DNA of 64,000 nt from Allacma fusca (Eukaryota > Arthropoda > Collembola > Symphypleona > Sminthuridae). The notes under the pieces are model-generated. The model had not been told where the DNA came from. It was given only the letters and a program-made list of their open reading frames with translations, and made no database searches. A program made the position numbers and the translations under genes. Location of the stretch: contig OX359245.1 of assembly GCA_947179485.1 (NCBI GenBank), positions 55,539,067 through 55,603,066 of the forward strand, written 5' to 3'. How positions within the stretch are numbered: position 1 is the stretch's first letter; the number at the start of each line of letters is the position of its first letter. This document shows positions 11,701 through 23,300 of the stretch, piece after piece.

Positions 11701-13644
11701 GGCAACAGTTTTTTCCAGCAATTTTCTTAAGGTTTAGATCAGTTTAATATTTTTTACTCAAGTGAAATATTTGGAAACTAAATGGGCTAAACAGATTGGT
11801 AACGCAACAAGTCTTAACTAGAACTTTTGAGCTCCAAACGTTCATGAATAATGTTTAGAATTTGAGTCAACATCATGTTTATTTGTACCCCCGGAGACTA
11901 CCCTAATAAAGCTATACTATGAATTTCGAAAAACCACAATTGTACCCATTACAGACTTACAGCTTCAATAATTATCTATTACTGATAACCAATAAATATT
12001 TCCCAAAATGTGGGACTAGACAGTTAATACTATTCGCGTATAAGGAGCAATAAGGACAATTTGCTGGGATCAAATTGTAAATGCGATAGGTTTTTGCTCT
12101 GGTGATATCGAAAAGGATACAACCGGGTATAACAATGACAACCAATGGAGATAATTTCGGTCATATAATTAATTAGTATCATTAAATACAAGTAGCTTGG
12201 GGAAAAATGTGCTCCAAATAATTCACCGACAGAAAATGTGGTCCAATCATCCTAGTCCAACTGATGGATCAGGCCACGCACGTCTAAATCAGTAAATCTA
12301 CCGGAGAAGGTTCCTTGCACGAAGATTGTGGAACAGAACTTCTGGAATTGTCCCACGTTTGAACCCCACCAGTCCAAAAATCAAAGAACAAGCCGAAACA
12401 TTCCCAGATCTAGTTTGAGATCAGTGCAATGATCCTTTCGTCTCTATTTGAAATCCATGATAATCCGCTACTGTTTGATGTTTGTAATAAAAATTGTCCC
12501 GTGTATGAGATTCAGCTACTGTCTTTTATGAAAGCTTGTTTTTTTAAATTACAAGAAAATTCTTTAAAAATTAGAAGATCTGTACATCTGTAAGTGTTGA
12601 CTTACATTTCATTTCAAATTCCTACCTAATTGTTGTACTTCTATGTATGCATTCATCAAGGTAGAATTAGAATACTACTAGCCTGTGCTGCTTATTTAGT
12701 GACAATATTTCACTGTGAATATTTGCTAGTCTGTCGAACATAGTCCTATCCACTGGGGTTTGTGGGAACACTATTAGTAGTGCTTACAATTCCACCAACT
12801 TTCATTTATTTCTGAAGTTCACATCGGAAGACTTTGCTTGTGAGAAGTCGATTTTCAATACAACGAATGATGCTGACATGTTCTAATTGTAAAAGAAACC
12901 TATTTTCATTACTAAGTACACTATCTACATAAAGATTTCCAAGGGAACTGTAAAATTCTGCCACTTTATGAAACGACCATTATATCAATATTCATACATA
13001 AACTAATTATATTAAAAAAATTAAGGTTTAAGTAAAAAGTTATAGTTTATTTATACGCCATGTCAACTTTGGAAACAAAGCCTTCTTCTGGTCCGGACGG
13101 AGAGATATTATTTGCGACTTGATTCTACTTGAAATATTCTTTTGAAACTTCAATGAATTTCTTAGGTTTTACGGGCGTTCGGCTTATTTGCATGTATATA
13201 GATATAAGCAAACCTACATAAATGTTGCCCATATTCGTTAGTTCATTTTAAAACACAGATATTTAAATGTGAAAGAAAAACGATTGATGATGGCAAAATG
13301 AAATCGTATTATGAACGTTCAAGAAACAAGCATGTGAAGAACAGCACTCGCAAGCTGACATGAACTTGGATTCCAAGGGCTTTTGTTACATGCACATATA
13401 CTTGTGAAACTGTTTTCGCAAATTTGGTTAGAACATTTCTTTGTATATTTTATTAGCAAAGTGTCACTTTAATCATACAAACGATTTGAAAACTGCAACT
13501 CCTAAATATGACAAATGAAGCAACATTTTAATAAACGCTGATTTGTTAAACATCATCACATAAATACTTTAAAATAATTGGTGCTTTGGAGTAGATTTTC
13601 ACAAGCGGTGATTGACACTAGATATTTGAATTCAATGACGATAA
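8755..13644. other. Intergenic between receptor copies 2 and 3 (left duplicate)
   Basis: The stretch holds the upstream region of copy 2: the conserved block, then the octamer module at about 9000-9440 with ATGCAAAT at 9043-9050, and a second ATGCAAAT at 9977-9984. The rest is AT-rich with no gene. It matches 52948-59944 apart from transposon insertions and two deletions. Because 11345-12505 has no counterpart in the right copy and no target duplication is seen at its ends, it was more likely deleted there than inserted here. Confidence 0.5.
8844..8897 (-). promoter_or_regulatory. Conserved upstream block of receptor copy 2
   Basis: This is the family promoter block with its TATAGACC-like core, about 90-140 bp before the start at 8754. 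It is almost identical to 53039-53090. Confidence 0.35.
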
Positions 13645-15738
13645 TCAATTTTTGTACAGTGATCCCATGGCCGATATTCCATCAACCGGCGTTACTTGAT
13701 GAACCGGCGGATGCTGAGGGATCTTTGCTTTGAAAACTCGGACAAAAGAAACAAAACTACTAGTTTGACACATTCTGGTTGAACATTTACTTCGAAACTT
13801 TTTGCTTAAACATTTCATTCCCAACAACTCCCACAAATGACAAATTCCAGTAATACTCAAAAATGCCAGAAGCATGACAAACATAACGCTGGTTTGCGTT
13901 ATTGATAACTGTTCTGAAGTACTGTGTGAACGCATCAATCTTTGTGACCCTTCATCTTTAAAATAATCTTCAAGCAGCATCACTCCCAACATATCATGTA
14001 TTATATTATCAGTTAACTCATCAAATAATTCTATGATTCCCGTGGCAAAAAACTGATGTGCAATAGAATATAAAACAGCGGCATTTGGGTTATAAAATCT
14101 CCAAAACAGAGGTGCCATAGTGTATGGTTTTAGGCCCCGGAAGCAGTACAGGCGGGGTTTTATTAAATTTAAATGGGTCGCCACAGACTTCCCGAATTGG
14201 TTGCTTTCCAATCCGCACGTTTTTTCTGTTCTCATTAGAAAATCATAATATCCTTTTTCTGACGTATGACGAACATGTGCTAGGATTTTTGTACTATTCC
14301 GCAATCCATCAATGTAAGATACATTTCCAGCGAAGTGGTGCTCGTTCAAAAAATACGCATCAGAATACGCTGAGGGTAGAGCAGGCGTGTATTTGTTTTC
14401 AAATAACCCCTTAAAATCATCTATTCTTGCGGGTATTGATGGGGTAACCAGAAGACTCTCAATAGAGGCTGAATATACATTACTCAATATAATTGCAAAA
14501 TAATTCCACAACGTGAGTAATAGGACCAATTTAGTTGACGTTCGAGGTTGAGAAACAAGAGTAGCAAGAGCTGTAAACATTGGGTGTTTTATCGACGCTT
14601 CCGACTTGATGACTAACGCCATCAAACAAACGGATAAACTAAGACAGATCCAGGTAGAAGCCTCAATCGGGCGAAAGAATGCTAGTGGATTTATTTTCAA
14701 GCTCTGAGTATCATTTACGAAATAGAAGAAATTATACTCCTTATAACTTTCAAAAAAATTCATTGTATGTTTTCTAATCGGTGATTGTGTTCCATAGCCC
14801 CCGTGAATTCCTCCCATTGTTTCATCGCCTATAGCCCTTCGGAACACCCCTGTAGCGTTTAAAAACTTGCTTATTGAGGCGTAAATAATAATAACCAAAT
14901 CTTGGGATTGTGTTTTGTCCCCGAGTTTCCCGAGATCTCGGAAAGTCCAGCTCTGGATTCGTTGCTCCCAATTAGATTCTTTTAAGTCCTGGCCACCAGG
15001 TAGACCAAACATTAACTTATGACGATTATAGTTGTAACTCCATTGGGATGATCGCGTTAGTTTTTTATCGAATTCAAACCTGAAATTTGTGATCTCGGTT
15101 CCTGTTAACAAATCATCAATTGATGTTTGCCTGAGGCACAAAATCTGTGTACGCGTGCAATACACATAAAGCACGAAGATTTTTTCGATCTGTGTTGAAA
15201 CTGGGTCCCATTCCACAAACAGCATGTTTTCAGGAAATGCAACAATTTTAGTTGTCAATTTCAGACGAACTTCTCTTTTAAATATGTCGAGTTCCAACAC
15301 ATTAAATTTGTTGTCTTTGGGGTACAGTAAAATAACGTAGTCCCGTTCCGGCTTTGAGGCAATGGAAATTTCCTCTGCACTATTCTGCCAATACATTGTT
15401 TTGCCTTTTTTACCAGTTCTTCGTAGCATCTTAACAAGCAAATACAATTTGCAGTTACAGTTCCCCAATATTGGTTCCTCCGTTGTTGTTCGGACTTTCT
15501 CATCTTTAATAAGTACGACTGGATGAAGCATTCTATGGGTTAGCTTTAAAACCGACTGTACTTGGTTTTGTTCATTTCCGTTTTTCGTAGCTTTGGGTGA
15601 AATCAAAATATTTTCGCAAATGTCTAGTGGAATGAAAATATGAGAGAGAAATATTGTTTGAGGCTTAGAAGATGCAATATTAAAAAGAGAACAAATTATG
15701 ATGAGTGAAGTAATTATCGTACGGAAAATGCGTTCCAT
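13645..15738 (-). CDS. Divergent ionotropic receptor-like protein, intact (copy 3)
   Basis: An intact single-exon gene of 697 residues. An ATG nine codons upstream is in frame, but the MERIF start is shared by all copies and has the common AACATGGA context. Residues 1-24 form a signal peptide. An N-terminal domain with paired cysteines (C94, C96, C194, C201) follows. Hydrophobic segments lie at about 361-378 and 404-428, with a pore-like loop between (about 381-401). The second of these carries YSASIESLL, comparable to the SYTANLAAFL motif of glutamate receptors. An S2-like lobe of about 180 residues and a final segment at 615-637 follow, then a basic cysteine-containing tail of 60 residues. 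This order (S1, M1, pore, M3, S2, M4) is that of IRs. Divergence is high, so ligand and chemosensory role are inferred. A tract of about 610 bp is identical to the 60-kb pseudogene. Confidence 0.72.
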   Translation of the reverse strand: MERIFRTIITSLIIICSLFNIASSKPQTIFLSHIFIPLDICENILISPKATKNGNEQNQVQSVLKLTHRMLHPVVLIKDEKVRTTTEEPILGNCNCKLYLLVKMLRRTGKKGKTMYWQNSAEEISIASKPERDYVILLYPKDNKFNVLELDIFKREVRLKLTTKIVAFPENMLFVEWDPVSTQIEKIFVLYVYCTRTQILCLRQTSIDDLLTGTEITNFRFEFDKKLTRSSQWSYNYNRHKLMFGLPGGQDLKESNWEQRIQSWTFRDLGKLGDKTQSQDLVIIIYASISKFLNATGVFRRAIGDETMGGIHGGYGTQSPIRKHTMNFFESYKEYNFFYFVNDTQSLKINPLAFFRPIEASTWICLSLSVCLMALVIKSEASIKHPMFTALATLVSQPRTSTKLVLLLTLWNYFAIILSNVYSASIESLLVTPSIPARIDDFKGLFENKYTPALPSAYSDAYFLNEHHFAGNVSYIDGLRNSTKILAHVRHTSEKGYYDFLMRTEKTCGLESNQFGKSVATHLNLIKPRLYCFRGLKPYTMAPLFWRFYNPNAAVLYSIAHQFFATGIIELFDELTDNIIHDMLGVMLLEDYFKDEGSQRLMRSHSTSEQLSITQTSVMFVMLLAFLSITGICHLWELLGMKCLSKKFRSKCSTRMCQTSSFVSFVRVFKAKIPQHPPVHQVTPVDGISAMGSLYKN

Positions 15739-17107
15739 GTTAAAAGGTATAACAAAACAAAACATTTTTCATAGCCCCCACGTTTACTCTGGAGATGCAG
15801 TAAAATACTATTTGTTTCTTCCCGAATATTTTCAGTACACTATGCCTGGATCTTTAAGTTTTGTCTATAGTTTCTTGTCCTTCAGTTAAGATTAATCCAA
15901 ATGTATGAAATCCAATTCTAAAAAATTATCAACATTAAATGATTTTCAGGCAGATCTATTTTTTCTTGAACCAAAATAGTAATTGAAGACATGCATGATC
16001 GTCTTAAGCTGATATGCTGGTCCGGGCCGGAATTTAAGTAAACATTGGGCATAGGCAAATTTAAATATTGCATAGATATTTGTATTCGGTATCCAATATG
16101 ATGGCACCGGCACGCGAACAATTATACATAAATGAATCGTTCATGTTGAAATTTGCTGCATGTTTTGGGCATACCACTGGGAATTGCATGATATTTTTCC
16201 ATAAATCAAACAGCGTTTCGTTTACTGTGGTAATCATAAATACGTATTGCGAATTTCGAATGTACTGGTTTCATTTAAGCTGGTGTTACTATTATATTGG
16301 AATCATTAAATCATGTTCAGGATAGTAGCATCATGTTGTGGCATCTCTATATATTGACAGGTAATTTACCATCTATTTTCATACAATATCTTAAAAACCA
16401 CTGCTATTGTGACTATCATGAACGACCGCTGGTTGGTAGTGCTAGTTTTGGACTTTTTGTAGCTCTTATATTGTGGGAGGGAGAGGGCAATAAAATATTG
16501 GTTGGTATGTTTACTATGTGGTAATATATTTCTGCCGATGTCGCTATTACAGATAATTATTAATATTCCCCAGGCTGAACATTTGCTCAAGGTACAAGGA
16601 AACATTAATTTCTGGGAGATCATCTCCAATCTCTTTGAAATGGCAAAATATACTATTGGTATTAACAATTCCTTTGTTTTTCAACATTTTTTAAAGCAAC
16701 ATTTATTTTTTTTGTATTTGACTATATACATTTTTACGTTTAGTTTTTATGCTGCATGTTAATTAATTTAGGACGCCGCCCGTGTAATCTTAGCCTAACT
16801 TGCATGATCCAGAGAGAAGAGAAAGCAAGATAACATAGAAGATTGGATCCCACGAAGAACCGAGGGTGCACTGTGAAGCTAAGGCAGAGGTAAACCTATC
16901 CCGAATCATTTGTAATTACACTAAAGATGAGGTGAGTGATGGGTGCATGCTAATTAGCAGTATCGCATCCAACTGCCATCTAACTAATTCTCTCACCTCC
17001 GATACAGCAGGGTCCTGGGGCTTTGAATCCATTCCTCAACGATGGTAGTGAGTACGTTCCATGCTGAACTACTCCTATGCCCCTATATCAATATGTAGAG
17101 AAAAATA
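15739..17107. other. Upstream region of receptor copy 3
   Basis: After the promoter block this stretch holds a module related to those upstream of the other copies (15950-16160) and an old pogo-like remnant near 16250-16330. A block conserved in both duplicates follows near 16770-17060, containing the 8-bp inverted pair GAGGTGAG/CTCACCTC. Open frames here are not conserved between the duplicates, so no gene is called. Confidence 0.4.
15832..15884 (-). promoter_or_regulatory. Conserved upstream block of receptor copy 3
   Basis: This is the family promoter block, with GGACAAGAAACTATAGACAA on the gene strand about 95-145 bp before the start at 15738. It is nearly identical to 62131-62185. Confidence 0.38.
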
Positions 17108-17282
17108 CAGGAAAAACTCAATATAACAGATGGCTCTACAACGGAAATTTAGCTACACCGGACAGATTTGTTTGTCCGGCTCCCATATAACCAATGCTAA
17201 AATTATTGCATACAACGGACATTTTTTATAACGGACAAACTTTATTGGTCCCCTGGAAATCCGTTATATCGAGTTTTTCCTG
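17108..17282. mobile_element. Pogo/Tigger-like MITE with TA target duplication
   Basis: The 175-bp element has 24-bp terminal inverted repeats matching at 22 of 24 positions (CAGGAAAAACTC at each end). It is flanked by TA at 17106-17107 and 17283-17284. The right duplicate has the intact empty site at about 63411-63420, so insertion followed the segmental duplication. It is non-coding. The TIR type and TA duplication place it in the Tc1/mariner-pogo group. Confidence 0.85.
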
Positions 17283-18274
17283 TATTTCCTTTACAAATCA
17301 AAATTGTTTCACGTCTAGAAAATCCCAACAGCTCACTATAAGTTTATGTGATGGAAAGCACCAATTTCTAGGTATAGTGCAATATTTTTGCTGGTAAAGT
17401 CGGGAAATTAATTAGTTAATACTTTTAGAGATTTTAGAGATGCCTTAATCTCAAATTTAACTTTAAGTATTACTATGGGTGTCTTTCTTCATGTACTGAC
17501 TGGATACGTTAAAAATGCTCGAAATGAGTTTATAATGAATTGAATTATGTATACAACTCAAATAACATAATACTGCATAAAACATTCAATTTCTGTAGCA
17601 TACGGGGATGACACTTTTCGTTTTTTATAACCATGTGTTTTTTCGCAGCCCGTTTAACAACATTCAAGTAAGACAAATATTTTAAAATAAAATACTTACT
17701 GATTACGGCTAAAGTTTTTTGTCAAATATGTTCCTTAATCTAAAATTTCTGAAATAATAAAATGCATATCATACTGCCGATATCACCGAATCGTAAATAT
17801 TTTCTTTTCTGTTATTTGTTGTTATACTGTACAAACAAGGAAAGTCAGTAAGTTCCAGCGCATTATAATAGTCAAGTGCTGCCTATGCAAAATATTTATC
17901 GGAATTAATTTTCTTAGAAGTACAACACAACGACGCGTATAGTTATTTGACAATAAATCCAATGATCGTATCAATGAGCGTGCATTTCTGCATTTACCAT
18001 TGACAAAGAAATAAAATGCAAATGTATTTTAACGTGCAAAGGTGCACAGCGCGCAAATGAACTTGAAATATATCTACTTCTTATACTAGTTTCTCAGTTT
18101 TGATTGAACTTTTCATGGAATATTTTATTAGCAAAAACTCACTTTATTGAAAGAAAATGCTTTGGCGTAAATTTTGCGAAGCGTAGACTGACGCATATAC
18201 AGCCAAATTTCAATTGGGATAATGGGAATTTCTTAGAGTGTCACCATGGTTGCTGTCCCATTCACAAGACGGTC
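17283..18274. other. Intergenic between copies 3 and 4
   Basis: Homology to the right duplicate continues to about 17650. The remainder to 18274 is AT-rich 3' flank of copy 4. No gene or RNA was recognised. Confidence 0.3.
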
Positions 18275-20359
18275 TTACTTAATGAACCTGAGGTTGAGGG
18301 AAAGGTACTTTGAAAACTTCGACTGAAGAAATCCAATGGGAACAAAATTACTAATTTGAAACATTCTGCTTGAACATTTAATTCGAAACTTTCTGCTTGA
18401 ACATTTAATTCGAAACTTTCTGCTTGAACATTTAATTCGCAGTAACTCCCACAAATGACAAATTCCTGCAATACACAAACATGTCAGAAAGACGACAAAC
18501 ATAACACTGGTTTGTGTTAATGATAAGGGTTCCAAGACAGCGAGAGATTGACGCAGGAATCTTTCGGCAACTTCATCTTTGAAGTATCCATTGAGCATTA
18601 TTTCCTCCAAAATATCGCATTCCATAATATTAGTTAGCTCGTTAAATAACTGGATGACTCCACTGGCAAGAAACTGTTGTGTAATGGAATAGAATACAGC
18701 TGCATTTGGATTATAAAATGTCCAAAAAATAGGTGCCAGCTGAATAGGGTCCACTCCGCCGAAGCTGTACAGGCCCGGTCTTAGCAAATCAAAATTATTT
18801 TCCACAAACTTAGCCAAAGCTCTGTCTTGCAATCCGCATGTCTTTTCCGTTGTCATTAAGAATTCGAAATAAATTTTTTCTCTCATAGTACCAACTTCCT
18901 CAAGGATTTTCTTCCGATTTCGTAATCCATCAATATAAGGTAGAATCCCGGTCACGTGTTTCGGGCTCAAGAAATACGACTCAGAATACGACGATGGTAC
19001 AGTAGGCATGTAATCGTTTTCAAATAAATCCTTAAAATCAAACATTCTTTTCGGCTTGGATGGGAAAACCAAAAGACTTTCAATTGAGGCGGAATACAAG
19101 CTAGTGAGAATAAATAAAATACAGTCCCATATCGTCAATAATACAGCTAATTGAGATATATTTCGCGTTTGAAAAACTAGAGCAACCAGTGCTAGAAACA
19201 CTTGCTGTTTGAACCAAGGGCTAAATTTTATGACAAGCGTCAAAAGGATAACTGAAATTAAAAAGCATATCCACGTAGGAGCGTCTATTGGGTGAAAAAA
19301 TGCTAGTGGGTTTATTTTTACGCTCTGAGTGTCGTTTTGAAAGTAAAAAAAATTATAATACTGGTAGTCTTCCAAAAAATGCATTGTATGTTTTTTTTGT
19401 GGTGATTTCGATAAGTAGCTTCCGAAAATTCCTCCCATTTTTACATCGCCCAAAGTTGTTCGGAACACCGCCGTAGCGTTTAAAAATTGGCTCATTGAAA
19501 CGTAAATGATAATAATCAGATCTACGGATTGTATTTTGTCCCCGAGTTTCCTGAGATCTCGGAAAGTCCAACTCTGGATTCGCTTCTGCCAATTTACTTC
19601 TCCTAACTTTTGACCTTCTGGCCGACCAATCATGAACTTATGGCGATTATAATTGTAACTACGTTGGGATGATCGCTTAATTTTTGCATCAAATTCAAAC
19701 CTCAAATTTGTGATATCGGTTCCAGGTAACAAATCATCGGCTGCTGTTCGCCTGAGACACAAAATCTGGGTAGCCGTGCAGTACACATGAAGGACGAAGA
19801 TGTTTTCCAACTGTGTTGAAGCTGGGTTCCATTCTACAAAAAGCATGTTTTCAGGAAATGCAACAATGCTCCTCGACAATTTGAGACTAACTTCTCTTTT
19901 AAATATGCCGAGTTCCATCACGTTAAAATTTTTGTGTTTGGGGTACAGTAAAATAACGTAGTCTCGTTCCGGTTGGGAGGCAATGGCAATTAAGCCGGCA
20001 CTACTTTCCCAGTTCAGAGTTTTGCCTTTTTTACCAGTTTTTCTGAGCTTCTTCACCAGCAAGTACAATTTGCAGTTACAGTTGTCTAAATGTGTGTCCT
20101 CCGTCAGTGGTCGGATTTTCCAATTGGTGATAAATATTATTGGATGAAGGATTCTGTTTGCTAGTTTTAAGACTGACGATGCTTGGGTTTGTTCAACTCC
20201 ATTGTTCTTAGCTGGATTTGAAATCAAAATAAGTTTGCAGGTGTCTAATGCAACGATAAAATGGGAAAGAAAAATGTGTTCACGTTTGTTTGAATCGACA
20301 TTAAAAACAAAAGAAAGTATAATCAATGACGTAAGACCTACGCCGTAAATACGTTCCAT
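18275..20359 (-). CDS. Divergent ionotropic receptor-like protein, intact (copy 4)
   Basis: An intact single-exon gene of 694 residues, started at the conserved MERIY (20359) rather than at an in-frame ATG eight codons upstream. It has the family architecture: signal peptide, N-terminal domain, a first membrane segment (PTWICFLISVILLTLVIK), a pore-like loop ending FQTRNISQ, a third segment with YSASIESLL, the S2-like lobe and the last membrane segment before GICHLWELL. It is the most diverged member here, especially in the pore-like loop (FKQQVF against IKHPMF in the others) and the tail. The tail contains a nine-residue unit (IKCSSRKFR-like) three times, encoded by 27-bp tandem repeats. It lies outside the duplicated segment in this window. 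The IR assignment rests on topology and motifs, not on a search. Confidence 0.7.
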   Translation of the reverse strand: MERIYGVGLTSLIILSFVFNVDSNKREHIFLSHFIVALDTCKLILISNPAKNNGVEQTQASSVLKLANRILHPIIFITNWKIRPLTEDTHLDNCNCKLYLLVKKLRKTGKKGKTLNWESSAGLIAIASQPERDYVILLYPKHKNFNVMELGIFKREVSLKLSRSIVAFPENMLFVEWNPASTQLENIFVLHVYCTATQILCLRRTAADDLLPGTDITNLRFEFDAKIKRSSQRSYNYNRHKFMIGRPEGQKLGEVNWQKRIQSWTFRDLRKLGDKIQSVDLIIIIYVSMSQFLNATAVFRTTLGDVKMGGIFGSYLSKSPQKKHTMHFLEDYQYYNFFYFQNDTQSVKINPLAFFHPIDAPTWICFLISVILLTLVIKFSPWFKQQVFLALVALVFQTRNISQLAVLLTIWDCILFILTSLYSASIESLLVFPSKPKRMFDFKDLFENDYMPTVPSSYSESYFLSPKHVTGILPYIDGLRNRKKILEEVGTMREKIYFEFLMTTEKTCGLQDRALAKFVENNFDLLRPGLYSFGGVDPIQLAPIFWTFYNPNAAVFYSITQQFLASGVIQLFNELTNIMECDILEEIMLNGYFKDEVAERFLRQSLAVLEPLSLTQTSVMFVVFLTCLCIAGICHLWELLRIKCSSRKFRIKCSSRKFRIKCSSRMFQISNFVPIGFLQSKFSKYLSLNLRFIK
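18365..18439 (-). repeat. 27-bp tandem repeat in the copy 4 C-terminal tail
   Basis: Two full 27-bp units (18365-18391, 18392-18418) and a 21-bp third (18419-18439) are virtually identical. Being a multiple of three, they add a basic Cys-Ser-Ser-Arg unit three times to the cytoplasmic tail without breaking the frame. In the 13.6-kb gene the corresponding tail has a looser, non-identical version. Confidence 0.85.
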
Positions 20360-23300
20360 GTTAAAAAGTAGACTGAATGTCATGTCGTTTTGACTGACGG
20401 CTTTTTTACTGTATGGTCTGTACCAAAAAATGACTACACTATTCTCAGCTCAACAGTTTGTGTCTATATTTTTTAACCTTCAGGTCAGTACACAAAAGTA
20501 AAACATTTCAACAAATGAACTTTGCGTTTTAGGCAGATCGATGATTTTCTGTTCTGAAAAGATAAATGACAATGTATATGCACGATTGCCTTGAGCTGAT
20601 GTACAGTTTGGTCCTGTCGGGAATTCGAAGTTAAACGAGGGTATAAGCTAATAGTGTTAATATTACATGACTTTCAACATTTAGATTCCAATGTGATGGC
20701 ACTTCAAGGTGCTGTGGCTCAAGAGCAGAAAAAGCAAATATGTGTGATGTTCGTTTCATCATCTAAATTTTTGGTGTTTATATAGTTCACATACCAATGG
20801 GAATTGTGTGAAGCTTTTGAATAAATTCGGCAGTTTTGATATTCTTCGGCCGGGGCGACTGGAAACTGGAAATGTGAATAATTACTAACTGTCCCTTGGT
20901 GGCACTTTATTTGAGTGGGGGCAACAGGATCTTCCAAATACATAATTTGCTTCTTGATGCTTGATGAAACACTATGTAATATTTTTTGTAGTCTGGAACT
21001 GTAAATATTTTATTTAGGTCAGGTGCTAAACCCCGGATATCTGATCGGAAATTGCTGGAAGGTCGTCAAATAGTGCAAACTGGGACAATACAAAACGATT
21101 TTGTAAAGTTTAGAGCGGAGTTACGCATCGAATAAATATGCAGGCAAATGAGCACCTGATGTCGTTCCATGAGCTTTTGTACAATAAATTGTGAATACCT
21201 TGTGGATTTTCTTAAAGTGTCTTTATAATCGGCAATGAACTTTAGACGATGTTAAGTTAATTATTTTCCACTGCCACATTAAATTCCTTAATTGAAATAA
21301 GTAGGTTATTGAGATTAGATACGATAAACGTAAGTAGTTGCATTTCGGCTCGACTTTAATTTACAAATGAAGATATTTCGATAAAAACTAACCTCAACCT
21401 ATTGAGACTGAGAAAATCCCTGGAACATACAAAAAATACAGTTTACAAGAAAGGTTACAGAATGTATGAAATGGCATTCAAATATTGCCGTTTCAGGGGA
21501 TGATTGATTATTGAATTTGTATTACAACTTTTCAAAACAAATATTCACCAGCTTTATCCCAAATGTATGGTGCCTGAGACCGAGGAAGGTTACATTATAC
21601 TAAAAGGCAGCTCAGGGAGAGATTTACAAGCCTGCATGCAGTATCATTTTCCAAAATCTCATCGATTCCTAAAATTTCTTGAATATATGCTATTCCGATA
21701 ATAAAGTTCAGCGGAGATCATAAAATTATCTTAGTGGCTGAGATTATACGGAAAGCATGTTCACTTCGGGGAGTCCAAGACCAACGTAATATGATAATTA
21801 TATATTATAACATCTTCTAAATCTGCTCTTTTCAGAACTGTAAATATTAATATTTCAAACGTGTTTCACGTGTTTTTTATCTTTAGCCTCTGCACTAGCT
21901 CATATAAGGGACGATGGTACCCAATATATGGTTCATTTATTTTCAATCAAATTCTGTGCAATACATATTGCATACTTGTAGCACATTTTAAGGAAATTCA
22001 GTTGAGTCTATTATCACCATTTCAAGACAAAGATTGATGCGTCAGAAGCTGAAAATGTGAGGAAAGTTTATTGAGGTATCCTTAAAACGTTCGTTTGGAT
22101 CAATCATGTCTGACATTAGCAGTTTCTGAAACTATAAAATTTATAACTTGGAATGCTGAAAATAGGCACGAAATAATCACATACAAATGCAGTGTCTCTA
22201 AATATTTTTATAATTTTTAAGACAAAACGTGCATTAAAAAATGACAATTCCAGAAACTATCACTTACACATTTAATTCTTGTAAACCTTAGTGGAAGATA
22301 GTTCTGTTTCCCGTTTTTGAAAATACCTGTTTAAAATGCAAATTTATCTAAAAGGTGTCAACTATTTTGAAAATTCAAAATCCATGTTCCCCAAAAAACT
22401 TTCCCTTCCTTTTTGAAATTTTACGCGCCCAAGCGTTTTCCAATGGCAGTATTTTTTTCCATGAAAAGAACCTTCCCGTCTTCCTACGAAAATACAACAC
22501 CTGTCTGATGATTTCCTTACTCTTGTTTGTGTGGGACAGGGGTTGAAAATTATTTTGCAATATATTTTATACATATTTGTTTTAAAGAAGTTGCATTTTT
22601 TATGTTTTTCTTACAAGGAAATATCAGTAATTATTTTATGAACAATTTTATAACATTGTTTAACGGAAATAATTTTATCTCATATTTATATCATTTATAC
22701 ACAATTCGTTATTCGGAGTTGTATGCTCGTTCTGGAAAATTCTGCAAAATATTAGTCGATTTGTGAAATTTATCCACGGGATATTTTCGTAGTCTAAAGT
22801 CTTATGAATTTTTAAGGGGAAACATTGTCCCTTGATAATTATCAGGATACGTGAATAAATACAAACGTGTGATCATCTCTGCAAAATATTTAATAATAAT
22901 TGAAATCTTTGTTGTACGGAGAGTACATTTTAGAACATATTGAAAGTAGAAAACAATGATTTACTGACTTCATGAATTGCATTTTGAGTTGCCCATTCTA
23001 TGAATACAAAGCTAGTCATTTTATCATCCCGAGCTTTTTCCAAATTCGACCATTAGCAAGCTAGAAGTTTAGATATTTTGCAAAAATATCTCATATACTA
23101 GATTTTAAAGTAAGGGACGAATAAAGTATTAATTCAAACAACTGTAAATGTTTTTATTTACTTCATCTGCAAACAAATCATAGACAAGCTGGATTGCAAG
23201 TATTTTTTTAATAGCCTGCTCCTCATCAATAAAACGAAGCCATCCTCTCTGTCAGAAAAAACGAAGTAATTGTTGTCTTAAAATGCCTGACAAATATTTA

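Larger units (their letters stand above)
6555..17650. repeat. Segmental duplication, left copy
   Basis: This stretch aligns in the same orientation with about 50640-63650. It carries two receptor copies (6778-8754 and 13645-15738) and all intergenic sequence between them. The left boundary is near 6555/50640. The right boundary fades near 17650, where the other copy becomes internally duplicated. Relative to the right copy it has the pogo-like MITE at 17108-17282 and about 1.16 kb at 11345-12505, and it lacks three hAT-like elements and about 265 bp at 58779-59040. Confidence 0.85.

Noticed and set aside
11345..12505. Candidate insertion in the left duplicate
   Set aside because: No inverted ends or target duplication were found, and short homology at the right-copy junction favours deletion there.
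14124..14414. 96-codon plus-strand frame within receptor copy 3, also seen in part at 60501-60713
   Set aside because: It is the shadow of the conserved minus-strand coding sequence; its conservation follows from the receptor.
19353..19592. 79-codon minus-strand frame in receptor copy 4
   Set aside because: It overlaps the intact receptor in another frame and is a shadow.
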